NCBI GenBank assembly: GCA_951394405.1
Contig: OX596336.1
Span: 744,001 to 808,000, forward strand
Direction of reading: 5' to 3'
DNA: 64,000 nucleotides
Source: Coprinellus micaceus
Taxonomy: Eukaryota; Basidiomycota; Agaricomycetes; Agaricales; Psathyrellaceae
Positions 44,456-56,341 of the stretch are shown here, in pieces; within the stretch, counting starts at the first letter, position 1; each line of letters begins with the position of its first letter. The translations under genes and the position numbers were made by a program. Under the pieces are notes generated by a model, which did not search any database, had not been told where the DNA came from, and was given only the letters and a program-made list of their open reading frames with translations.

Positions 44456-46225
44456 AATAGAAGGAGACGGCACCGTTCGATACGGCCTTGTTCCTACACT
44501 CAGGGGGAGAAGATATCAGTAAGGTCATGGATCCCGTCTACGTCTTGACTTACAGGTGTGCGTCAGGCCGCGACACAGAGAGCCCCAATGGCTCAATCCG
44601 CTCGCGGACTTTGTCGAAAAGCCAGCTACTCGCGGAGAAGCCTCCAACGAGAAACACGGACTGCAGCGGAAGGCTTAAGCGTTATATTACCATGAATAAT
44701 AGGAAGCCGTACCTGGATTGGTACATGGGCGACGGATTTCTGAGCCTTGATTGCTTCGACAATGCACGAGATAGACGGTTCAAAGAACGTCGCGATGTCG
44801 CGTCTGCAAGCAGCATTAGGATCATGAATGAGTGTTCAAAGTATTCGAGATAAGCACTCGCCTGGTCAAAGTGAGGCGTCCTCCACGAATGTTCAGAGAT
44901 GCGTCCTGGTCACGATGATTGCCAAACTGGATGTGGTGTGGTTCGTCATCCTTTCGAAAAACATGCTTCGTATTTCTATCGAAGCGCATGGTCAAGGTTT
45001 CAACGTCGTCGGAAAAGCGAGTCCCAGAAAGGAGGTCTGCCGAGCAAAACTGAGTGAGATTGAAGGTTACGGACGGAAGGAGAAACCCACCCTCGAAGAA
45101 CTCCTTGGCGCGCATGGTGACGAACGCCGCACCCTGAAAATGGCCTGTATAGGGTGTCGTGCGCTTGAGCACGTAAATACCACATAAAACATCGGCACGT
45201 ACATTTTGGTATGGCTATTTCCTCGAAAGAGTGGTCGGGGAGGCTGCGGTACGCAGTCAGATCGACGGTGCCTCCACCGGCATCCACAACCAAGACACCA
45301 GATTGTTGCTGTGAGAGTACGCCTGTCAGCTGGAATATACAGCCCCGCTCCAGTAGAAAGACGTACAGTATCTGCCAATGCCAATCCATTTGAAAGACAA
45401 AAGTGGAGACTCGCTTCGCCTTCAGTGACAAAATTGATGCGAGAACACCCAGCCTCGGTGTTGAGCACCAAATCAGCCCTGATGGCGGCCTGCCTCATCC
45501 GTGCTTGCTGAGGCCCACCCCACCCATTAGGGTGAGCCAAGACGAAGATGATGTTGCTCTCGAGAGATGTCCAGACCGCCTGCCCGTGTGTGTCAGAGAT
45601 GTATTGCTTGGCGCAGTCAAGAAGGTACTTCATGTAGTCGCTGACTCGGAAGAGCTGAATAACCGTCTTGTTAGGTGGTAACGGAGGTAGCACCTCGTCA
45701 ACCTGCCTAACGAAGGCTGACCCAGACTGAGGCCTCGGTCCAAGATGCAGTTTAAACCTGTGATATCATCTGAGTAGAACGGCTCGATAGATAACGGAAC
45801 GCTTACCATTCTGCCTTTCTCCAACCATGCTCTTCTGCGTCTTGCTCAATGCCTTCTTTCAGCGTCTCAGCGCCAATAGCACATATTTTGCCAGTAGAAT
45901 CGTAGTAGATTACGGTGGGTATCTTCGAGTCCCCTCCGACGTGCTCTTGACAAGGGTACCTGTGAAGGGCGTCATCCCGTTGAAACCGCCGAGCCTAAAG
46001 GATGCACGGGTGAATCATACCTGGTCACTGGCCAGATCTCAGGTACGACTCCTGGATCGAGAATGCTGCAATGAAGAATAGGGTGATCGATATGGGGGTA
46101 CCTCAATCGATGTGATTCGCAAAAGCCAACCTGTACGAGATTCCACTGAAGGTGGTCCCAATATCGAAGGCAAGTAGAAGGCGGCGGGTATCACCTGCGT
46201 ACTTCTTTCGATCTGGCAAGGACAT
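44456..46225 (-). pseudogene. Hsp70-like copy 5, 3'-truncated, fused in frame to CC-8
   Basis: From ATG 46225: MSLPDRKKYAGDTRR, LLLAFDIGTTFSGISY, ILDPGVVPEIWPVTR, HVGGDSKIPTVIYYDST, AHPNGWGG, FVTEGEASLHFCLSNG, VLVVDAGGGTVDLTAY, FQGAAFVTMRAKEFF, DVETLTMRFDRNTKHVF, FFEPSISCIVEAIKAQ, VFLVGGFSASSWLFDKV, then NKAVSNGAVSFYL at 44457. There the Hsp70 match ends and CC-8 sequence begins without loss of frame. The ATP-site motifs are all present; the C-terminal third (EFR, CTVE and LLFGLTELQAQ exons) is gone. Sequence and introns are very close to copy 9. It may still encode a truncated or chimeric protein, so pseudogene is a cautious label. Confidence 0.75.
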
Positions 46226-46720
46226 GTTGCAGTTCGAAATGAAGAAGGTGATGTCGACCCCAGGTGCACCCCCAGAGCCTTCATAGCAGCCAATGGTTGC
46301 CACGAGGAGGCCACACTGCGGGAGTGACCCGTGACAACCGGGTTTGTCACGCTGACCAACCTTTGGGCGCTTAAGTCGTTCGGTTGTGCTATACTCCAAA
46401 GGAGTTCCGGCCAGGCCTGTGTTAATTGTGGAGTCAACTAATAGGGCTGTACACTCACCGTGTCAAGGCCTTCAAGCACCAGCCTCGCTTGAACTTGGTG
46501 GATTGGTCTTGTACCCTTGAGAGCAAGATTTCAAACCAACCGGGCTTGTGGTCCCTCCTCAACTGGTATCTGCGTCAGCTCCAGGCACTGATGCAGCAGG
46601 CGTAGCCGTTTGCGCTCAGATGGTGACGTTTGGGCCAAAACCATGAAATTGGCAGAAGAAACCGCGACCACTTTGAGGGGAAGCTACATGCAAACCATGG
46701 CAGCGGTTCTGGGAATGTGA
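46226..46720 (-). promoter_or_regulatory. Conserved 5' flank of Hsp70-like copy 5
   Basis: About 500 bp upstream of the ATG is similar to the regions before copy 7 (56342-56790) and copy 9 (59950-60470, opposite strand). Shared strings include ACTTGGTGGATTG and GGCAGAAGAAACCGC (the latter shared with copy 9). Open frames run into the Hsp70 ATG but differ between copies, so I read it as promoter plus 5' UTR. Confidence 0.55.
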
Positions 46721-46739
46721 GGCACAAATTTTCATTTAT

Positions 46740-49700
46740 CATCTGTCAAGCCTACGCTAGCTGTTTTCCCTCCTTGAATCTCGCTTGAGCCTCACTCGTG
46801 CCCCACTCAAGCCCTACTCCAACGAATGTACGCTCATCTATTCATTTATTTTGAAGACCTAATATACGCCTTGATTGCTTACCCTACGTCTAGAATTACG
46901 GCCAAACCTTACCTTACCATACCTTGCCTAACCGTACCTTAGATTGACCGCCAAACACCACCCTCAATCGAAAGGGCCATGTGCGCAACCCGGCCCCCCT
47001 CTCGCACCTCTCGCACCTCCCGACCCCCCCATGAACCCTTTGTCTGGGCCAAGCAGCGCGATGACTCGTCTCTCCGATCGACGACCCGGTCAGCAAGCAC
47101 ACGAACGCGAGAGGCACAGGGCCGCCTCTCTCTCTCTCGAAACGAGTCTTCGCGGGGCGGGCTCAGGGCCGGCTACCACACCACGACAGCATCTGCAACG
47201 TTACCAGGTGAGTAAACATCAAATATCGTCCAGTTCAAACCGGCAGCCACCTAACTACCTCGCGCTCGAACACTGGGGTACCAACGCAGCCCAAACGAAG
47301 GCCCTCGATCACCCTCACCCCGGACGACAGTAACCCCGAGCATCTGGAGCACGCTGTGTGTCGACTGGGCCGACCCAAGCGCATCTCGAAGACTTCGAAT
47401 ACGCTCTTGCAACCGCGTGGCGTACGCTACGAAGGCTGGAGGCGAGAGGAGGAGGTGAAGCGAGACTGGGTGTGGACAAGGTAAGTGACCTCCAATCTCG
47501 GCGTAAAAGCAAACACCGACTTACCTGCCATGCATCCGAAGCTCGGAACATCCAAGTGCGTTCGTGCCACGGGAACAAGACATCCAGAGGAGCTCCGGTG
47601 CGATGAAAAGGAGGAGGTAACGTGCAAATGGACTTACGGATCGTTCGAAGGGTACGCAGGAGCACCGAGGCAAACGAACAAGGCAAGAGGTGAGGTCGCC
47701 CGATGCGGGACCGCAGCACGAAGCACCTGTGAATATATAGCAGTGTGCTATATTCGCATTTATTGAATACTTATCTTGTCTACGGCCACCCGTGATCGAA
47801 GCTCTCCTATCTCTCGGAGAACCCCACCCACGCATATACCACATTCAAAGACACATTCGGCCTCCTCTCCGACCCCATACACGCCCCCAAACGCAATTTG
47901 ACGCAGGCACGTCGAGCGTATTGCTGCGTGTATGGTGTCGGCGCCAGCCCTTGTTCCCTTGGGCTTGCGTTCACGTAGCCCGCCTAAATCCAAACGGGAC
48001 TCGGTAAGTCTGGGTGTATCTGCAGGAAATGAATCATTACTCATGATCGACGAACACAGGACAGATAGTGCACATCTACGCTCGTCATCCCCTCTCCTAC
48101 TTCCCCTCTGACTTCCGCGCCCCCTCCACTCTCCCATCTCCTCATCACCACAGAGCTCCCACCTCCACTCCCTTTGCTTCCCCCCCTCAGTTCCCGCCCG
48201 TTTCGTTGTGGGTTCGTTCCATCCTCCTTCTTTCCCCTTCTCCTTCGTTCCCCTCGCCGCTTCCCTCCCCGTTCCCTTCGTTCGCTCCCTCAAAGCCATC
48301 TTGTCCCGCATATCGTTCTCGACGAGGGAGTGGTCATGGATGGATCGGAGTGCCCGGGGCGTGTGCACCCATGCGACTTCAGGTGTCGCCATGTCCGGTC
48401 ATGTATTGTGAGTATCGGCGTTGTGGAGTCGGAGAGGCCCGAAGTGTGGTGTAGGTGTTGGGGGAGTTCGAGGTGTTTGGGCGAGTGGGGGCCTATCAGG
48501 GTCGTGGAGGTGGATCAGGGTGGGATGGTGCATTTGGGCATATCGGCGGTGAGGATTTGAGGTGGATGGAGGCGTCGAGGGAAACGATTCGAAGCTCGTG
48601 GGTGAGCTTCGGTCCTTCGACCGTTTAGTATATGCGCGTTGACGATGGAGAGGGCCCCCCGGGCATGGAGGTGTGTTTGGGGAAAGAGGGAAGAGGTGGT
48701 CGCCGTGGTTAACGAACAAGACCGCGCAAGGATCATTAGGGGCGCGTTCCCACGTCACTCTATCCAACGCCGACTTGCCATCACAACACCTTGAGCAGAG
48801 CGCTCATCCTACGAGTCTGCGCCCAACACGCCTCCCTGGTCCCCCTTCAACATCCGCAGAGCTGACAGCAGCGCATCGTGTTCCCAACACATCGCCACAT
48901 GGAGCGTCGATGCAGAGGGCGGAAGTCGCCAACCACGCCAACATCCTCGACATCTCTGGCTTGCCTTGTGCACTGGACTCGGGGGATTCGCTGTCTCCAA
49001 TATGTGGCAACGTCGCCTTCGTCTTCGAGCCTGGGTGCTATCCGGCCTTGCCTTGCAGACACACTGGGTTCTGCTGCCACATGGCCCGCCCCTCGATGGA
49101 CCTGCTCACTGTGCCCTTCGATGCCCGTGAACGAGCGCACTCGCCTCTGCCCTCCCGACCCCCAAAGCCACAATTCCATTGACCAACCGCTGTCCTCTAT
49201 CCTCCAAGGACCCTCATTCAATCTCCTCCCCGCTTACCCCCTCTAATGATGGACGGCACGAATACGGACGCGTTTCTCCGGCCCGCGGATTGCACTTCCA
49301 CCACCCCAAGGCACCCATGGGGTGCTCGGGTACGGTCCCGAGTGGGAGCCAATCCAGAGAGCGGGAATTGGCGACGTTGGAGATGGCGAAGGCGGAGGAG
49401 GGAAGCGAGAATGGCGATGGGTTGCCGTGTGCGGTTGGGGACAGGTGAATGGGTAGACGAGGGAAGCGAAGGAGGTGGGGGTTGGCTGTAGTTGTCGGTG
49501 TGATAGATGGTTGGGGAGGGTGCGACAGGCGAATGCGGAGGCGTAGGTCGGACGTCTGGACTTGTTCGAGGTGAGTGTTGGTGTATAGCCATGTACTACA
49601 AAAATGTTGAACTGACGTAACTTTGTACCGATCCCATACCCTTCACCGCTCGATACTCATCGTCGTTGGCCCTCGATTGCCGACTATAGCTGTAGATTGG

Positions 49701-50570
49701 GTAGTGAGAGCGGGGAGGAGAGGACGACAGGGGACGGGCGTACACATCTCGTGCGGTCTCGTACAGGTCTAGGGGGAGGGCGGAAGGTACAGGTCAGTTC
49801 AGACGGTCATATGGAACTCGGTATTTACTCACCTCTAGGTCCATCGTCGTCTCGTCGTCACTAGCGACAACTACGATCAGGACTCCACCCGGCCAGTAGC
49901 TTTTACCCAACGTCTAGTTCACCCAACCCTCCAGACCCTGTCCTTCCTCCCGCATTCCAAACGCCAGCGCTCCTCTGCGCCCTCGGCGACCTTACTACCA
50001 GCAACCCGTGAACGGTGCCTAGTCGCGTGCGTTCAACACCGCGCTCGAAGATCGAATGAAGGTTTACCAGTACCCACGGCGATTTACGCGCAGGACAACG
50101 CGTCCCGTCCACCCTCCATCCATCTGCTCCCCTCGTCTGTCCCCCTCTGCTCACCCACCGCCTTTTTCGTCTATTCCTCTCTGCTCACCTCGCACCTCCC
50201 TACGACACGTCTCTGATCCTTCACACCCCTCCTATCGCCCGATCCCTCGAACATCACCCCCAGGCGCTAGGGCATCGCTTCATCTCGGCACGGGAAAGCC
50301 AGTCGATTTCGGACGGCTGGCGGAATGCCGTCGCTCGTGCCGTACCCCGTTGTGGTGCGAAATTGAGTTGGGTCGGGGAGTGAGGGTGAGGTGAAGGCGT
50401 ATCAAGGAGGCGTTGCTTGCGAGGCAAAGCATGGAGGGGGTTGAGGTGCGAGGTGAGAGCGGGCTATGCGGTGGATATGGTGGGGTCTCGGCGTGCAGTG
50501 GGTGAGTACTCCAATGGTAACATATGCTGCTCCTTAGTCTCCCGTAGTCAGACTGACAATGATGTGTATC
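46740..50570. other. GC-rich stretch with strand asymmetry, no supported gene
   Basis: Many long open frames lie on both strands but overlap one another and have skewed composition. Pyrimidine-rich tracts occupy about 48080-48300 and 50090-50250 on the plus strand, giving Pro/Ser/Phe- and Arg/Gly/Glu-rich pseudo-proteins. No motif, splice chain or family match supports a gene. Candidates such as 46944-47333 (plus) and 47427-47627 (minus) remain possible but unsupported. Confidence 0.5.
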
Positions 50571-50599
50571 GCTATTTACCTTTCACTGCGTTGCAGGGG

Positions 50600-51205
50600 A
50601 CAACATGCGAAACGGTTAGCAGAAATTGGAGGAGCTCCAGAATACGACTTACATGTTGGAATGGATATCTCAGTGTACGAATTATCTGATAGCCGACGAT
50701 AAGCGGTAAGGTCGATGGTTCCTCCTCCAGCATCGACAATCAGGATTCCGGAGGCTCTCTGGCGCGGGCGCACAACATGGAGTCGTAAGCGCAATCCCTG
50801 ATGGGCGAGGAAACACGCACCACGTTCTCGCGCAAGGTTAGTCCACTTGAAAGGCAGAAATGGAGGCTAGCTTCCCCTTCAGTGACGAAAGAGATTCTCG
50901 CTCGCCCGGCTGGCGTGGCGGGTACCAAGCCGACCATGATTGCTGCCTCTCTCATCTGCGCCTGCTGAGGGCCACCCCATTCATTTGGATGGCTCAGGAC
51001 GAACATAATGCTAGAGGCTACGCTAGACCACACCAGTGCTCCGTGAGTCTGCGAAATGTATGCCTTCGCGCACTCATAAAGGTACTTCATGAAATCGCGG
51101 AAAAGCTGGACCATGATCTTGTTCGGGGGTAAGGGAGGCAGAGAGTCGTCTGACCCGGGCTGCGTCAGAAGCGACCAGCGAGCTGTCTGAGGTCGAAGGG
51201 GGGCT
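50600..51205 (-). pseudogene. Hsp70-like copy 6, internal fragment
   Basis: Two adjacent exons of the family only: PPLPPNKIMVQLFRDFMKYL, SHPNEWGGPQQAQMREAA, FVTEGEASLHFCLSSG, then after an intron ILIVDAGGGTIDLTAYRR and ISIPTC. Neither the phosphate-1 exon nor anything after the phosphate-2 exon is present nearby. It is an isolated relic at the edge of the GC-rich stretch. Confidence 0.8.
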
Positions 51206-51209
51206 TCGG

Positions 51210-51680
51210 GTCAGATCATTCCCGCGAATAGCGCCGATGAATGTTTATGCCCTCGGGGTGTAATGCCTCCGCAGAAAGGATAGCCAGGTCTCATTTCAGT
51301 ACGACCGTGAGTCGGATGCGATGCTACCCCTTCGGAGAAGATCAACCAATGTGCATATATCGGTCGCAACGCCTGCCGCACCTTAGACGGCTCTCCCATC
51401 CTCTGCCTCTCGCGTTTGGAGATCTTCGTATACAGCCTCGCATAGCATACTTATTCAGATGTAGATTTCAGATGTATACCTCTCTACGTTGGGTAAGACG
51501 GCGGAGGATGAAGACAGGTTACTATTGCAAAAATGGTGCATATAGAAGGCAGAATCAAAGCCACCTCGAGAGCGCGAACACACTACTAGTTGAAGCGAGA
51601 AGAGACCAACGGTTCGGTTAGAGTTACTGGTAGTGGCATAACGAGAACATGTCGAGCCAAGGATGATGCCCCGGATCGCG
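51210..51680. other. Intergenic, nothing recognised
   Basis: Between the Hsp70 fragment and the 3' end of CC-9. Short frames only, becoming AT-richer toward 51600. Confidence 0.5.
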
Positions 51681-51682
51681 AC

Positions 51683-53404
51683 TCACTCAATGAGAGTTGA
51701 ATACATAAGGACCTTGGTTTTCAGTATCACCTCCCTCTTCCGACGCATGGTCGAGGGGTCAGACGCGCGAGGCACTCGCGTAATGCGTCGCATTCCCAAC
51801 CCGGTGGAGCAGACGATCTGATCGTCTTGGTACTGCTTTTCCGCACCTCGGGCCTTGCCCGGCTTTTCGAAAGCGTCCCGCATATCTGTTGCTTTGAAGG
51901 GAAGGCCTCTGCCATGAGCAAAAACCTCCGCGTCTACGGAAAGGACGCCCTCCGCTATAGCCTCCTTGACCTTCGCAGCCTTTGAATCCATTTCATCGAG
52001 TTTAGGGTTAATGAAGTCTTCCAACCAGGTAGGCGCCGGAGTCTCTCGACCCGATAGCGTGATCAGGCTGCCCAGTTGCGTGAGGATAGTCCCCCGATCC
52101 GGAGGCTGCAGTTGTACTTTCGTGCCTGCCTGCGTGATGGCGAGCCAGTTTCTGGCAATTGCGGTCTCGTCTTGTTGAAAAATGGGCGAATATTAGCTTC
52201 ATTTCTGACCGCACACACGGTCCACGGAGAAGAACGACTCACGGGAACTGGCGACCTCTTCCCAGAGATCACACAGGTAGTTATCAACTATTTTGTCCTG
52301 AGAACAGAATGCTCGAATGATATCGCGGCACCGAGTGGTGAACACGTATTGCACCATACACTCTAGGAGGGTAGTGTCTGGATCGTCCTTCAGGAGGTCG
52401 GCCTCCACCCGAGCGAGGACGTCCTGGTTCCATCGACGAAGGGTATGACGAGCAGCCTCTAGGCGTTTCCCCCATTCTTCTCCACGGCGCTGCCCTGAGG
52501 GCTTTGCACTCTGCTCCAACACCACATCAGAAAGGTCCATCGCACACTGGTAGATCTCGTCGTTCAGTTGCTCGACCATTTGGGACACCTCAGCCACGGA
52601 GTATTTGTCGGCACATGTCATGAAGGCCTGAGCGACCTTGACCTCTTCTGTGCGGTCGTCCAATAACACCTTCAGCTTCCTCAGCTCATTTTCTCCCCCT
52701 TGACGCCGGTGGTGTTCTTCTTCTAGCTGTCTGCTGATGTGGGATATTTGGCCCTGAGCGGCGTCAAGGTCCTTTCTTCTCCCGTGTAACTGCTGCTCCA
52801 ACTCTGATGTTGCGGCGCGTAAGCGTTGGACTTCGTGTCGCAAATCTGCGACCTCGCGATCTTTCGCTCGCAATGCTTCGTCATAGTGGGCTTTAATGAT
52901 AGAACCCTCTGAGCGGTGTAGGCTTGTCTCCTCGGGACGTGGGAGATTGTAGATCATCGAAACATGTTCTCTAGGTTGCGATTCCTCTGGTTTGAGGGTT
53001 CAGTCACTTGGGTGTCAGTTGAGCAATGGGACACCGGCGTACCAAATACTTCTGGGACGGGCTTTGGGGAGTACATGCGGTCCTTGCTTCTTCCTCGTCG
53101 AGGCGAGCCTGCGGAGGTCGGTCAACCCCTGTGGGCTGCAGTCTACAGCCAGATCAAGGAAGATCGTACCAGTATTGTCACCCTCTCTGTTATGCGCGAC
53201 TCTTGCGGTGCTATGGGGTGCTAGTTCTCTTTCATGGAAGGACATCTTCGGAAGAGGTCGTTCGTAGCTTGCTTGGTCTGGAATTTCGTCCTGTTGCTGT
53301 GGGATCTCTGTGGCAGGGTGTCGATCTGATTTTGAATCGGTAAACCCTAATGCAGAGGTCACTGTGGTCAACCAACCGCGATGTGTGTCGTCGTTCTCGG
53401 TCAT
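51683..53404 (-). CDS. CC-9, coiled-coil family protein (intact)
   Basis: ATG 53404 begins exon 1 (MTENDDTHRGWLTTVTSALG ... QDEIPDQASYER), matching exon 1 of CC-4. One or two short introns near 53030-53170 lead to ESQPREHVSMIYNLPRPEET, a coil from about 52890 to 52640, FMTCADKYSVAEVSQMVEQL, NDEIYQCAMDLSDVVLEQ and TLLECMVQYVFTTRC. After a GTGAGT...CAAG intron at about 52180-52240 come TAIARNWLAITQAG, AAKVKEAIAEGVLSVDAEVF, MRDAFEKPGK, CSTGLGMRRITR and LKTKVLMYSTL, stop at 51683. The usual TTAD is TCAD. No break found. It lies downstream of Hsp70-like copy 7 on the same strand, the arrangement from which the copy 5/CC-8 fusion could have arisen. Confidence 0.8.
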
Positions 53405-53813
53405 ACTTGTGGCGATAGTCGTGAATAAACTGGGGTGGGGTACTGCGGATCGTAGGTGAAAGAAGAGATCGATTAAAGGGGAGCATCGAAATAGCGAGTC
53501 AAAATGAAGGCGGCTGCGGCACGTTCCATCCTCGTGTCAAACCTTATCGACGACTGGCTCATTGGAACATTTGAGCGGCGGTCAGCAAGATGACTACGGA
53601 GTGGTAGCCCATTCCAAGAGGGCCTTGGCTTAGACAATAAAAATTCTCGCATGTACTCGAACGGGGTAAAGCTACACAATGAGGGCAGTATTGCAACTCC
53701 CACAACGCCGGGCCGCATAACCAGTTGTCTAAATCCCGCGGCGCAGACTCCATACCCCAGCCCTCACGTTCCTCGGAAGTTGGGTGTCGGCCCATCAACG
53801 CTACCTTCATAAA

Positions 53814-56341
53814 TCACTTGCGCACGACCGCTGTGTCACTCATGTCAGGAATAGGCTTGACACGGTGAGGATATAACGTACCGCTTTTCCTGTCCCTGTG
53901 AGGTTTGAATTCACCAGACGAAGCGGGATAGTTGAGAACCGGAGTCAGTGTGCTTCATAGTAAAACGCGAAGGTGTGTACATACGTTGTGATAGTATGCG
54001 ATTTGGGCCTTGAGCTCGGTCAAACCAAACAGCAGGATCACATCAAAATCAACCTCGTAGTAGCGTGCCCCGTTCGGTGATGTGGTTATTTGTACGGGAA
54101 GGGAAGATGTATTGACTTCGACGGCACAAGCAGCGGGGAAGTTCCCTGACGAGAGGAAATCAGCTGAAGCGGCAAGAGATATCCTGAAAGCACTGACAAG
54201 GATCTTCGTCAATCCAGAGGGGATCCTTCTGGGTTCCCCCGTATGCTAGTACATGAACCTGGAGGCGGTTCAACGACTGTCGGTCTGAAGCTTGGCGAGT
54301 GAAGGAGCGCCGGAATTCTTGGGTCGCTTTAACTCGAGTATCCTAAGTGGGAGACCTAACATTAGCGCGTGTCGTCACAACGAGGGTAAATTAGCCAGAC
54401 CTTGGGTAGAAGGGAGGAAAATCCGCCGTACAAGACGGGCTCTCCTGTTACTGGGTCAACTTGGATTTGCTGACCACGTTTGCGATGCTCCGGATCCGTC
54501 GAGTCATAAGGATACATTACACCAACCCCGTATGTAGATCGGGAGACTCTTGTCGTGACTGCAGCATCAAGGTAGAAGGAAACTGCCCCATTCGAGACGG
54601 CCTTGTTCCTGTCGAAAAAGAGGTGCGTCAGCGAAATGACTAAACAACCTCTGTAGGGTGGTCGTGATTTACACATGGGCGTCTGGGCGTGACACAGTCA
54701 GACCCAACGGCTCAACGCGCTCCCGGACCTTTTCAAAAAGCCAGCTGCTCGCAGAGAACCCCCCGACGAGGAACACAGACTGCATGGAAAACACTTGAGC
54801 GCGATCCGGACGTGATCCATGCGAGATAGTACCTGAATTGGTACATGGGCACCGGATTTCTGAACCTTGATTGCTTCGACAATGCAAGAGATGGAGGGCT
54901 CAAAGAACTTCGCGACATCGCGCCTGCATAGCGGGAGCGGGGTCCTGAGTGAGCGTTGATGCTCCCTCAAAAGAGTCACTCACCCGGTCAACGTGAGGCG
55001 GCCTCCGCGGATGTTCAGAGATGCGTCCCGGTCACGATTGTTACCGAACTGGATGTGGTGTGACTCGTCGTCCTTTCGAAATACATGCTTCGTGTTTCTG
55101 TCGAAGCGCATGGTCAAGGTTTCTACATCATCCACAAAGCGAGTCTCAGAAAGGAGCTCTACCGGACAGAGCTTGGTGAGATCAAAGATTACCAAACGAG
55201 ATCGAGACTTACCTCCAAAGAACTTCTTGGCACGCATTGTAACGAAAGCGGCGCCCTGGAAGTGACCTGTGCAAAGCGTTGAGTGCTTGATCACGTACAT
55301 GACGAGGGGACTATCAGCACAAACATTTTGGTATAGCTATTTCCTCGAAAGAGTGGTCGGGTAGTTTGCGATATGAGGTCAGATCGATGGTACCTCCACC
55401 CGCGTCCACGATTAAAACACCGGATTGTTGCTGCAGCGGAATGGCCGTCAGCCGAAGGGTGCTGGTGCGTTCGGCGGAAAGACGTACAGTGTTTTCCAAA
55501 GCCAAGCCATTCGAAAGGCAAAAGTGGAGACTCGCTTCGCCTTCGGTGACAAAGTTGATGCGAGAGCGCCCAGCCTCCGTGTTGGGTACTAATCCGGCCT
55601 TGGTGGCGGCCTGCCTCATCTGGGCTTGTTGAGGACCACCCCATCCATTGGGATGAGTTAGGACGAAAATGATGTTTTTCTGGAGGGATGTCCAAACTGT
55701 CTGCCCGTGTGAATCCGAAATGTATTGCTTGGCGCAATCAAGAAGGTATTTCATGTAGTCGCTGAAGAGCTGAACGATGGATTTGTTGGGTGGTAGCAGA
55801 GGCAATAACTCGTCAACATGTGTACCCCAGAGTGGACTGGACTGCGGCTTCGGTCGAAGATGTAGCTTGAACCTGTGTGATGTCATTTGAGTAGAACGGC
55901 TCGATAGATGGCGGAAGGCTTACCATTCTGCCTTTGTCCAACCGTGCTCTTCTGCGTCTTGCTCAATGCCTTCTTTCAGTGTCTCAGCACCGATAGCACA
56001 TATCTTGCCTGCAGAATCGTAGTAGATAACGGTGGGTATCTTCGAGTCCCCTCCGACGTGCTCTTGACAAGGGTATCTGTGAAGGGTGCCATCCCGTTGG
56101 AATCACCCAGCCCGAAGGATACGTGGGTGAATCATACCTGGTAACTGGCCGGATCTCAGGCACGATACCTGGATCGAGGATGCTGTAATGAACAATAGAT
56201 TAATCGATATGGGCCACCTCACCCGATGTGATTCGCAAAAGCCAACCTGTACGAGATTCCACTGAAGGTGGTCCCAATATCGAATGCGAGGAGGAGACGG
56301 CGGGTATCACCTGCGTACTTCTTTCGATCTGGAAAGGACAT
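53814..56341 (-). CDS. Hsp70-like protein, HSPA12-type (copy 7, intact)
   Basis: Starts MSFPDRKKYAGDTRR at 56341; the same start context is seen in copies 5 and 9. Motifs: LLLAFDIGTTFSGISY, ILDPGIVPEIRPVTR, THPNGWGGPQQAQMRQAA, FVTEGEASLHFCLSNG, VLIVDAGGGTIDLTSY, FQGAAFVTMRAKKFF, DVETLTMRFDRNTKHVF, FFEPSISCIVEAIK, VFLVGGFSASSWLFEKV, NKAVSNGAVSFYLDAAV, VKATQEFRRSFTRQ, CAVEVNTSS/LLFGLTELKAQ, GQEKR, and a last exon ending RDTAVVRK at 53814. The intron between LALENT and QQSG is 57 bp with no stop in frame, so retention would add 19 residues. Otherwise it has the same exon layout as copies 4 and 9. ATPase chaperone-like role inferred from motifs; clients unknown. Confidence 0.85.

Noticed and set aside
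44488..44853. Plus-strand protein at 44.5-44.9 kb (and its near-identical twin at 61.8-62.2 kb)
   Set aside because: It is the antisense shadow of Hsp70 exons and introns; similarity between the two simply reflects the duplicated gene.
47760..50400. Several long proteins on both strands rich in Pro/Ser or Arg/Gly
   Set aside because: They are by-products of GC-rich, pyrimidine-skewed sequence; frames overlap and none shows conserved motifs or consistent splicing.
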